Positions 1 to 6,297 of a stretch of DNA of 8,847 bases are shown here, in pieces. Under the pieces are notes generated by a model. It made no database searches. It saw only the letters and a program-made list of their open reading frames with translations, and was not told the DNA's origin. Position 1 is the stretch's first letter, and every line of letters begins with the position of its first letter. Origin of the DNA: Colimorpha_A sp964630635 (lineage in GTDB: Bacteria > Bacillota > Clostridia > Oscillospirales > CAG-272); assembly GCA_964630635.1 (NCBI GenBank), contig CAZVVM010000076.1, forward strand, positions 1 to 8,847, in the 5' to 3' direction. The position numbers and the translations under genes were made by a program.

Positions 1-3000
1 GCTTTGCGGCAGTATCCTATGCGGAAGCAGTACACTACAAAAACGATAGCGGCACGTGGGAAGATGTTGACAACCGTCTGTTTTTGAATCCAACAACCTC
101 ACGATATACAAGCAACAACAGTAAATTTTCCGCATCCTTTGCAGAATCGCCGTCAAGCGGCACTCTTGCAACCATCTCTTCGCTCGGAACAAGCTTTTCG
201 TGGTCGTTGAGCGTAAGCAAAGCGGCAAGCGGACAAATTACCGCTAACGCAACACAAAAAGCAACCGTTCTCGGAGAAGCGGCAGCAACGGCTCGAGCTT
301 CCCTTTCTGCAAGTGCAGAAGCTTCGCCCGTCGGCAAAAAGATAAGCGACAAGGAAGCGTTCGTCAGCGACAAGATAAGCGGAAAGCTATCTTACGAAAA
401 GCTGTTTAGCGACGCGCCCGAAATTGCCCTTCAATATTCGGTATATCACAACAAGATAGAAGAGGATATACTGATAACGAGGCAGACAGACGTTAAGAGC
501 TTCTCAATGGAAGTTTCTGCTCCCGGACTCACGGCAGTCCTTAATGAGAGCGGCGCCGTCGATTTCGTTGATGCGAACGGAGTAATGCAATACCGCGTCG
601 GCATTCCGTATATGGAAGATGCTGCGGGTGAGGTGCTGGGGAACAGGGATATTCTGACGGAAATAAACCAAGCCGGAGACGCCTGCATAATAACTTACAC
701 CCCTGACGAAACCTGGCTTACTTCTTCCGAAAGAGAATATCCTATTCTTCTCGACCCGTCGATTACGACAAAGGAATACAACTCAAATATAGTTGACACC
801 TACGTCGCGGCAGGTGATACGTCGAACCACTCCTCGGAACAGAAAATGTACTACGGCGTAAGATCGGGTAAAATTCACCGAGCTTATATAAAGATCAATA
901 ATCTCCCGAATATCGACGCAAGTATGCCGATCATCAGCGCGAAAATGCAGCTATTCTTTACGGGTGGAACAAACACAGGCAAGACCGCGCAAATATACAC
1001 GCTCGATTCTGCGTGGTCGCCTTCGACGATCACATACGCAAATCAACCGTCGATAGTAGCAGAGAATTTGATCGCCACTTGTGCATACAGCTCGTCGGTA
1101 ATGTCTATGACGTTTGATCTGTCATCCGACGTCAACACACTATATACGGATTTCTTCGCAGCAGTTAATTACGGCTACGTAATCAAGTATGCCGACGAGT
1201 CGAACACAAATCCCGACTACAACGTATTTTACACCACAGAATATACGACCGCATCGAAGCGACCCGTAATGACGATAAATTACGGCTACGCTCTGCCGTC
1301 GTCGCTGACGAACGGCGAGGTCTATTCCTTTGAAAACGTAGGAAGCGGAAAATACATGACCGTGCATAACGGCACAGACGCGAACGACGTAAACGTTTAT
1401 CAGTCAGACTATGCCGAGGGAGCGACAAGCCAAAAATTCAAGCTCGAATACGTTTCGTCAACGGGAGGATATTTCCTTCGTGCAATGTGTAGCTCGGATG
1501 GCGCAGGCAGAGTTCTCGACCTATACAAAATAAACGGCTACGTAAGTAACGGAAGTAATCTTCAAATATACAACGCAACCGACCCCCTTGCGCAGCATTG
1601 GTTTATCATCGGACTGGGCGCAAAAAGCTTTAAGATAGTGCCGCGAACCGATATGTCGCTCGCATTGACAGCATACGGCGACGGTAACGGCACGTCCGGC
1701 GGAACTTCGACGACCTCGGACGGAAACATCTTCGTTTCGACTTATACTTCCGATAACTATCAAGTTTGGAGAATCCGCGACAGCGAAAACGTCGCACTTA
1801 TGAGCGGCGGCGTAACGTTAGCAAACGGAACGTATTATATAAACAATAAATCGTCAGGAAAATATCTGCATTATACCGCAACAGACGTTGACGGGGCTTC
1901 GGGACTGATAGCTGATCTTGAAAATACGATTCGCTGGAAGATAACGCCTGTCGGAGATAATAAATATACAATTCAGTCGCTTGAAAATATGCAGAAATAT
2001 CTATACGCCGAAAGCTCAACCAACGTAGGTCTTAGCAATATGACGTCTATGACGGACGCATATCTTTGGACTATGCAAATGGCTGACGGCGGGGGATTTA
2101 TTGTGCAAAACGTTGGGAATCAAGCGTATCTAATGGATTACGGCGGCGTTGGTTTGTCGACAATTTTCCCGTCCTCAACAACGCCAACGCCGGATGGCGT
2201 AGAAATATATTCAAAATACATTTGGAGACTGGCAAGTACGGAAGAATATGGAAATACCTACAATCGCATGTACATGGAATTTTCTCCATTGTCTACAATC
2301 AGGAACGTTGAAGGTGCAGTTAATTCAAGTCATTCGATTGTCGTTGATGACTTTTTTGAAAAGGAACTTTGGATTTCTACGGAAGATTTTCTATATTATT
2401 TTGAAACTCCAAACATATGTGAGTACAATCATAGCAACAATACAATAAAGATTTTAGCGGAATTGACGTTGACTAAGGTAAACGCAACTCATAAGCCAAC
2501 AAACAGGACAACAACGTTTTATGTAATTTCAGGTTTTTCATCTACAATGGAATCCACGCCTCTCGCAGATAATATTGTGCAAGGTCTTAATCAACCTTAT
2601 AATGTATGGCCTGCTGGCGAAGAATCATTGTATTATGGCTGGTCTTTTGCCGAACGTATGTTGGAACTTTCCGGAATCAAGACATTAGCAGAAGGGACTT
2701 ATATGGGTGGAGTAATCGCTACGCAATATCACGCTGCGGCGTTTTTAAAACACTTCTTAGGCGAAACGGGAAACAAATACACCATCGATTTCAAGGATAC
2801 GATTAGTAACTGGGATAAGGCATACGATGCAAGAACCTATGATATGAATAAGATAATGGCTATAGTTGAAACCATAGCCACGAACGAAACGCAAACAATG
2901 GTAACGATCAAAGCAATTGGGCACACGATTTCCGAATCCAGCGACTGGGGAAGAGCGATCGGATCTTATACAACGAGTGTTAAGTTCGCGTTTAATAAAG

Positions 3001-3230
3001 TATCATCTAATTCGTTCACTATGGATGTAACATATAAATTGCACGATGCATATGATTGGGATGAAGAAATTTATTCTATGGGAAATATGCCGGTATCTCC
3101 TCGCCAAATGTGGGAACTCCATCATGGCGGTTATGCAAAAAACTTTGAGGTCTATGGTGTAAACACATTTACTGTCACTTGGACTCTCGGCCAAACATTC
3201 GAAGGAGCCACCATAAGCAATGAAAAATAA
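1..3230 (+). CDS. Secreted modular DNRLRE / ricin-type lectin protein with variable C-terminal domain (5' partial)
   Basis: The reading frame (first full codon at base 3) is open to the window edge, so the true start and any signal peptide lie upstream; the TTG at 84 is only an internal codon. Residues are numbered from that TTG. The first visible residues (AVHYKNDSGTWEDVDNRL) and a segment ending YPILLDPSI (about residue 225) are typical of the N-terminal part of clostridial DNRLRE/RHS-type surface proteins. About 233-400 reads as a DNRLRE beta-sandwich, often a stalk. About 410-566 is a ricin-like beta-trefoil with degenerate QxW repeats (QKFKL, QHWFI, YQVWRI). About 580-717 is a second such unit (RWKI, LWTM, IWRL), suggesting glycan binding. 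About 720-1048 is not recognised; its end carries DWGRAIGSY, HDAYDWDEE and LHHGGYAKNFEVYG, which resemble from memory C-terminal modules of secreted polymorphic-toxin-like proteins. No YD repeats and no sortase motif are seen. The 3' end overlaps the lipoprotein gene by 11 bases. The domain calls are good; the biological role is uncertain. Confidence 0.85.
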   Translation, partial: FAAVSYAEAVHYKNDSGTWEDVDNRLFLNPTTSRYTSNNSKFSASFAESPSSGTLATISSLGTSFSWSLSVSKAASGQITANATQKATVLGEAAATARASLSASAEASPVGKKISDKEAFVSDKISGKLSYEKLFSDAPEIALQYSVYHNKIEEDILITRQTDVKSFSMEVSAPGLTAVLNESGAVDFVDANGVMQYRVGIPYMEDAAGEVLGNRDILTEINQAGDACIITYTPDETWLTSSEREYPILLDPSITTKEYNSNIVDTYVAAGDTSNHSSEQKMYYGVRSGKIHRAYIKINNLPNIDASMPIISAKMQLFFTGGTNTGKTAQIYTLDSAWSPSTITYANQPSIVAENLIATCAYSSSVMSMTFDLSSDVNTLYTDFFAAVNYGYVIKYADESNTNPDYNVFYTTEYTTASKRPVMTINYGYALPSSLTNGEVYSFENVGSGKYMTVHNGTDANDVNVYQSDYAEGATSQKFKLEYVSSTGGYFLRAMCSSDGAGRVLDLYKINGYVSNGSNLQIYNATDPLAQHWFIIGLGAKSFKIVPRTDMSLALTAYGDGNGTSGGTSTTSDGNIFVSTYTSDNYQVWRIRDSENVALMSGGVTLANGTYYINNKSSGKYLHYTATDVDGASGLIADLENTIRWKITPVGDNKYTIQSLENMQKYLYAESSTNVGLSNMTSMTDAYLWTMQMADGGGFIVQNVGNQAYLMDYGGVGLSTIFPSSTTPTPDGVEIYSKYIWRLASTEEYGNTYNRMYMEFSPLSTIRNVEGAVNSSHSIVVDDFFEKELWISTEDFLYYFETPNICEYNHSNNTIKILAELTLTKVNATHKPTNRTTTFYVISGFSSTMESTPLADNIVQGLNQPYNVWPAGEESLYYGWSFAERMLELSGIKTLAEGTYMGGVIATQYHAAAFLKHFLGETGNKYTIDFKDTISNWDKAYDARTYDMNKIMAIVETIATNETQTMVTIKAIGHTISESSDWGRAIGSYTTSVKFAFNKVSSNSFTMDVTYKLHDAYDWDEEIYSMGNMPVSPRQMWELHHGGYAKNFEVYGVNTFTVTWTLGQTFEGATISNEK

Positions 3231-3705
3231 ACTAATACCAACAATCATTTCAGTAGCGTTGTGTTTCGCCTTACTTCTTTCGTTTTGCGGTTGTGAGTCG
3301 TACGGAACAACCAAGATCAAAAAAGGTCTCACTTGGGATTTGGTCGAGTTTATTTGGATTTTTTACGGCGTCTCTATCCCTGCCGACCAAGCGAAGTTTG
3401 TGGAAGGAGCAAACGTACCCGGAGCGTGGGGAGATCAGACCAACGTCGTCGTTGTATTCAAGCTCCCACTGAACCCAGATTGTACCGACGAGGAATCAAT
3501 AATTGATTATGTATCGAAGACGCTGAAATTGACTGACAGTCCATGTTACAAAACTACAAAGAACAGCTCCTATGACAGATATGGCGGCAGGATGGATTAC
3601 AGATTCGACATGAATTCATCCGCCTCCGAAGTAAGCTTCAGAGTAGAAAAGGATCATTACCTGATAAGAGTTGTAGGTTATGATGCAGGGCAAAAATTTT
3701 CTTGA
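3220..3705 (+). CDS. Small predicted lipoprotein, possible partner of the upstream secreted protein
   Basis: This 161-residue protein has a basic start (MKNK), a hydrophobic stretch at about 5-22 and Cys25 in the context SFCGC, so it is probably exported and lipid-anchored on the outer face of the membrane. The lipobox is imperfect because Phe22 sits at -3, where Leu is usual. The mature part is hydrophilic and beta-rich, with FYGVSIPADQAKFVEG (48-63) and a VVVVF strand (76-80). It has two further cysteines (88 and 109) and no motif I can name. The start ATG lies inside the end of the preceding gene. An AAGGAG at 3202-3207 sits 12 bases upstream, rather far, so translational coupling is likely. 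The two genes share the terminator at 3722-3752. A lipoprotein gene directly overlapping the 3' end of a modular secreted protein suggests an immunity or accessory role, but this is inference only. Confidence 0.75.
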   Translation: MKNKLIPTIISVALCFALLLSFCGCESYGTTKIKKGLTWDLVEFIWIFYGVSIPADQAKFVEGANVPGAWGDQTNVVVVFKLPLNPDCTDEESIIDYVSKTLKLTDSPCYKTTKNSSYDRYGGRMDYRFDMNSSASEVSFRVEKDHYLIRVVGYDAGQKFS

Positions 3706-3721
3706 CACCGATATATCCCCT

Positions 3722-3752
3722 ATTCCCCGCGGAAAACCGCGGGGAATTTTTT
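3722..3752 (+). terminator. Rho-independent terminator
   Basis: An 11-bp perfect stem (ATTCCCCGCGG at 3722-3732 pairing with 3737-3747) closes an AAAA loop and runs directly into a T tract (3747-3752). It lies 17 bases after the lipoprotein stop and before the aroQ promoter, so it ends the upstream transcription unit and insulates aroQ. Confidence 0.95.
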
Positions 3753-3786
3753 ATAATTTAGACATTTTTGATTCATTCCCTCTCTA

Positions 3787-3815
3787 TTGACTTTTCGGGG
3801 GCTATGGTGTATAAT
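3787..3815 (+). promoter_or_regulatory. Housekeeping sigma-A-type promoter for the aroQ operon
   Basis: TTGACT (3787-3792) and TATAAT (3810-3815) are separated by exactly 17 bases, close to the consensus. Transcription would begin near 3822, giving a leader of about 33 bases before the aroQ ATG. No operator or riboswitch-sized leader is present, so expression is probably constitutive. Confidence 0.88.
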
Positions 3816-3854
3816 GTATTTTGAGTAATTATATGTAATAAAGGAAGTATTATT

Positions 3855-4304
3855 ATGAGCTTCTCCTACAAGATCCTCGTGCTTAACGGCCCGAATCTTA
3901 ATCTTACGGGGCTTCGTGAGCCGACTCATTACGGCAGCGCGACCCTTGACGAAATCAATTCCGCCCTTTCCGAGGCGGCTTCTTCGCTCGGTATCGACAC
4001 GGTATTTTTCCAGTCGAACCACGAGGGCGACCTCATTGACTATATTCACAGCGCGAAAGGAAATTTCGACGGCATAATCTTCAACGCAGGCGCGTTCACT
4101 CATTATTCCTACGCTATCCGCGACGCCATCGCTGCGGTCGAGGTGCCGACTGTTGAGGTACATATGTCGAACGTTCACGCGCGCGAGGAATTCCGTCACA
4201 CGTCGGTCATCGCTCCCGTTTGCATTGGAAGCATCGCGGGCTTCGGCTCCTTCAGCTACCATCTTGCGCTTGCGGCTTTGATCGAGCGCTTCAAGAAGAA
4301 CTGA
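3855..4304 (+). CDS. aroQ: 3-dehydroquinate dehydratase, type II
   Basis: The enzyme dehydrates 3-dehydroquinate to 3-dehydroshikimate, the third step of the shikimate pathway to aromatic amino acids, and is a cytosolic dodecamer in characterised members. The 149-residue length is standard for the family. The N-terminal LVLNGPNLNLTGLREP is diagnostic. By alignment from memory, the catalytic lid carries Arg21 and Tyr26 (HYGS), and other active-site residues are Asn14, Asn77 (FNAGAFTHYS), His83, Glu101 and His103 (VEVHMSN), and Arg114. All are present. The start ATG follows AAGGAAG (3841-3847) at about 7 bases and fits the family N-terminus. It is the first gene after the strong promoter, and its stop lies 1 base before the next ATG. 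Codon use is GC-rich at third positions, like its downstream neighbours. Confidence 0.97.
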   Translation: MSFSYKILVLNGPNLNLTGLREPTHYGSATLDEINSALSEAASSLGIDTVFFQSNHEGDLIDYIHSAKGNFDGIIFNAGAFTHYSYAIRDAIAAVEVPTVEVHMSNVHAREEFRHTSVIAPVCIGSIAGFGSFSYHLALAALIERFKKN

Positions 4305-4305
4305 T

Positions 4306-4965
4306 ATGGGAAGATTTATAGTTATTGACGGGCTTGACGGCTCGGGCAAGGAGACGCAGAGCTTGATCCTTAAAAAGCATCTTGAGGATATGGGCGTAAA
4401 GGTCAGATATATCTCCTTTCCCTGCTACGAAAACGACAGCTCGCTTTTCGTGAAGAAATATCTTAACGGCGAGCTTGGCTCCCGCCCAGAGGACACGAAC
4501 GCTTATGCGGCATCGAGCTTCTTCGCCGCCGACAGATACCTTTCCTACCGCACGGACTGGAAAAAGGATATTGACGATCCCGACACCGTCGTTATCGCAA
4601 ACAGATACACGACGGCGAACGCCGTTCATCAGCTGTCAAAGCTCCCGAAGGAGCAGTGGAATTCCTTCCTTTCCTGGCTTTGGGACTACGAGCTCTACAA
4701 GCTCGGTATTCCCGTTCCCGACGCGGTGATATACCTTGAAATGCACCCCGACATTTCCTATAAACTTATCAAGAGCCGTTCCGAAAAAACGGGACGCGCG
4801 ACCGATATTCACGAAAACGACAGCAGTTTTCTCTACAAGAGCTACGAGGCGGCGCTTTACGCGTCCGACCGTCTGAATTGGACGAGAATTTGCTGTTACG
4901 AGGGCGACGAGCCCTTGACCATTGAGGAGATCTCCGAGCAGGTTCTCTCGGCGCTCGGTTATTGA
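4306..4965 (+). CDS. tmk: Thymidylate kinase (dTMP kinase family), divergent P-loop
   Basis: This is a 219-residue P-loop kinase expected to phosphorylate dTMP to dTDP for DNA synthesis in the cytosol. Visible landmarks are the P-loop DGLDGSGKETQ (8-18), a substrate-site FPCY (38-41), an ADRY (75-78), the DRY-like segment VIANRYTTANAVHQ (96-109) and a LID-like region rich in Arg/Lys with DIHEND (about 155-176). Two departures from the textbook family stand out: Glu16 occupies the Ser/Thr position after the P-loop lysine, and Asn99 replaces the Asp of the DRY motif. I believe related clostridial sequences also vary after the P-loop lysine, so this is probably an active subfamily, but another deoxynucleotide kinase specificity cannot be excluded. 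The ATG lies 1 base after the aroQ stop with only a weak AAGAAG upstream, which points to translational coupling. Confidence 0.88.
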   Translation: MGRFIVIDGLDGSGKETQSLILKKHLEDMGVKVRYISFPCYENDSSLFVKKYLNGELGSRPEDTNAYAASSFFAADRYLSYRTDWKKDIDDPDTVVIANRYTTANAVHQLSKLPKEQWNSFLSWLWDYELYKLGIPVPDAVIYLEMHPDISYKLIKSRSEKTGRATDIHENDSSFLYKSYEAALYASDRLNWTRICCYEGDEPLTIEEISEQVLSALGY

Positions 4966-4972
4966 GGTAAAT

Positions 4973-5512
4973 ATGATATACGAATTTTTGGCTGACGGGT
5001 TCGAGCTTGTTGAGGCGATGACTCCCGTCGATATGCTCCGCCGCGCGGGCGCTGACGTAAAGACCGTCAGCATCACATCAGATAAGGCGGTCAGGGCGTC
5101 TAACGGTGTTACAGTTATCGCCGATATCGTGCTCTCGGAAATGAGCGATATTCTGCCCGATATGGTAATTCTGCCAGGCGGTATGCCCGGTGCGTCCAAT
5201 CTTCGCGCGTGCGAAAAGGTCTGCGACCTTGTTTGCCTTTGCGCCGATAAGGAAATTCCGATAGGTGCTATCTGTGCCGCGCCGTATATTCTCGGCGAGC
5301 TCGGGCTTCTGAACGGTAAGGATGCGATATGCTATCCCGGTTTTGAAGACAAGCTTGTCGGCGCGAAAATTTCAAGCAAAAACTGCGTCCGCGACGGCAA
5401 TATCATCACCGCCGCAGGTATGGGCGCGGCTCTTCCCTTTTCCTCGGAGCTTGTTTCGGTCCTTTACGGAAGGGAAAAGGCACGGGAGATTTTGAGAGCG
5501 ATAATTGCGTAG
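4973..5512 (+). CDS. DJ-1/PfpI (YajL/ThiJ-like) family protein
   Basis: This 179-residue protein matches the length and fold order of the DJ-1 branch. It has an N-terminal strand followed by DGFELVEAMTPVDMLRRAG, an LPGGMPGA loop (67-74) and the nucleophile elbow IGAICAAP with Cys101. Glu14 occupies the position of the conserved glutamate that tunes the reactive cysteine in DJ-1. Family members have been linked to deglycase/glyoxalase activity and oxidative-stress protection; the exact substrate here cannot be told. An in-frame extension upstream to 4922 is possible, but the ATG at 4973 has GAGG (4964-4967) five bases upstream and gives the normal family N-terminus, so I chose it. It lies 7 bases after the kinase stop and is the last gene of the aroQ operon. 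No T-tract terminator follows; the next structure is the intergenic repeat. Confidence 0.92.
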   Translation: MIYEFLADGFELVEAMTPVDMLRRAGADVKTVSITSDKAVRASNGVTVIADIVLSEMSDILPDMVILPGGMPGASNLRACEKVCDLVCLCADKEIPIGAICAAPYILGELGLLNGKDAICYPGFEDKLVGAKISSKNCVRDGNIITAAGMGAALPFSSELVSVLYGREKAREILRAIIA

Positions 5513-5521
5513 TAACACAAT

Positions 5522-5626
5522 GGCTCCCCCTTTGGGGGAGCTCCGCGGAGCGGCGAGAGGGCATTTTAACAATTCATAATTACCCTCTCCGTCTGCTCCG
5601 CAGACACCTCTCCCGGAGGGCGAGGC
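5522..5626. repeat. Imperfect inverted-repeat intergenic element (MITE/REP-like)
   Basis: The left arm (5522-5561) and right arm (5583-5626) are degenerate inverted copies around an AT-rich core. The outer ends GGCTCCCCC (5522-5530) and GGGCGAGGC (5618-5626) match at 7 of 9 bases as inverted repeats. The inner ends GAGAGGG (5555-5561) and CCCTCTC (5583-5589) match perfectly. Each arm also holds its own palindromes: GCTCCCCC-TTT-GGGGGAGC at 5523-5541, CTCCGCGGAG at 5541-5550, and GTCTGC-TCC-GCAGAC at 5591-5605. It encodes no protein. Elements of this look recur between genes in gut Clostridia as far as I remember. It may stop or stabilise transcripts of the aroQ operon, but it lacks a T tract. 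Confidence 0.8.
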
Positions 5627-5628
5627 AC

Positions 5629-5650
5629 GGGGCGTCGAGGACGTCGCCCC
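5629..5650. repeat. GC-rich hairpin, possible second short repeat unit
   Basis: GGGGCG (5629-5634) pairs with CGCCCC (5645-5650). After one T-T mismatch, CG pairs with CG around an AGGA loop. It directly abuts the inverted-repeat element and is followed by TACAAAATAA, with no T run, so it is not a classical terminator. It may be a separate repeat family inserted next to the first. The remaining 5651-5700 is AT-rich, and I see no convincing promoter in it. Confidence 0.6.
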
Positions 5651-5715
5651 TACAAAATAAGGTTATCATATTTTGAAAAGCAAGCATAGATATCAAAAGA
5701 AAGGAGTACGGCGGC

Positions 5716-6297
5716 GTGATAACTCTTAAAGAAGAAAAAAAACAGCTTCGTGAAGAGCTTTTGAAGCTTCGCGGAGAAATTTCAACCGATGAAAGAGAAA
5801 AAGCAGAAGCAGCCGTCGTTATGAAGCTCCTTTCGCTTGCATCCTTTCGATTTGCCGAAACGGTACTTTTATATTATCCTATAAAGGGCGAGATAAACGT
5901 TCTTCCAATCGCCGAAGCGGCGATGAAGGCAGGCAAAAAGGTTGCGTTTCCCTTATGTGATACCGAAAGCTCGACTATGACCTATCACATAGTGTCAGAC
6001 CTTAAGGAGCTTAAAATCGGTAGCTACGGAATACCCGAGCCGAGCCGTGAGCTTCCCGTTTATATCCCCTCAAAGGACAAAAACGATCTTATAATAATTC
6101 CCGCCGTCTGCTTCGACCGTCAGGGTTACCGCGTCGGCTACGGCAAGGGCTACTACGACAGATATCTTAACTCCTTCGGCGGCACTGCCGTCGGCGTTAC
6201 GTTTCACAAGCTGCTTCGTCCCGCCGTCCCGCGCGGACGCTTCGACAAGCACGTTTCCCTTATAGTGACCGAAAAGGGGGTGTTTTCACGTTTATGA
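5716..6297 (+). CDS. 5-formyltetrahydrofolate cyclo-ligase
   Basis: The enzyme uses ATP to convert 5-formyl-THF to 5,10-methenyl-THF, returning a storage form of folate to one-carbon metabolism in the cytosol (YgfA/FAU1/MTHFS family). The 193-residue length is normal. The N-terminal EEKKQLREELLKLR matches the start of the family, YYPIKGEINV is the central strand-loop region, and the signature FDRQGYRVGYGKGYYDRYL covers about residues 133-151 and includes the GYGKGYYD nucleotide/folate loop (141-148). The start is a GTG with AAGGAG (5701-5706) nine bases upstream, and no closer ATG fits. It is the first gene of a probable operon: its TGA overlaps the ATG of the membrane-protein gene by four bases (ATGA, 6294-6297). 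Confidence 0.95.
   Translation: MITLKEEKKQLREELLKLRGEISTDEREKAEAAVVMKLLSLASFRFAETVLLYYPIKGEINVLPIAEAAMKAGKKVAFPLCDTESSTMTYHIVSDLKELKIGSYGIPEPSRELPVYIPSKDKNDLIIIPAVCFDRQGYRVGYGKGYYDRYLNSFGGTAVGVTFHKLLRPAVPRGRFDKHVSLIVTEKGVFSRL

Noticed and set aside
84..86. TTG at 84 as the start of the large secreted protein
   Set aside because: The frame stays open to the window edge, and the upstream residues (AVHYKNDSGTWEDVDNRL) match the family, so the gene starts outside the window.
3720..4349. Minus-strand open frame of 209 codons across the aroQ region
   Set aside because: It is antisense to a clear aroQ gene, passes through the promoter and terminator, and its translation shows no recognisable family. 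It is a shadow of GC-rich third positions.
4922..4972. Upstream start for the DJ-1-family gene inside tmk
   Set aside because: It would add 17 residues with no family match; the ATG at 4973 has a good GAGG site and gives the normal N-terminus.
4636..5199. Minus-strand open frame of 187 codons over tmk and the DJ-1 gene
   Set aside because: It spans the junction of two well-supported + strand genes and has a low-complexity Ser/Thr/Ile-rich translation.
5523..5541. Hairpin after the DJ-1 gene as a rho-independent terminator
   Set aside because: The stem is strong, but no T tract follows on either strand and it is part of the larger inverted-repeat element.
5651..5700. Promoter for the folate cyclo-ligase operon
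   Set aside because: TTATCA and TAGATA-like hexamers are present, but no pair has good matches at proper spacing, so I did not call one.
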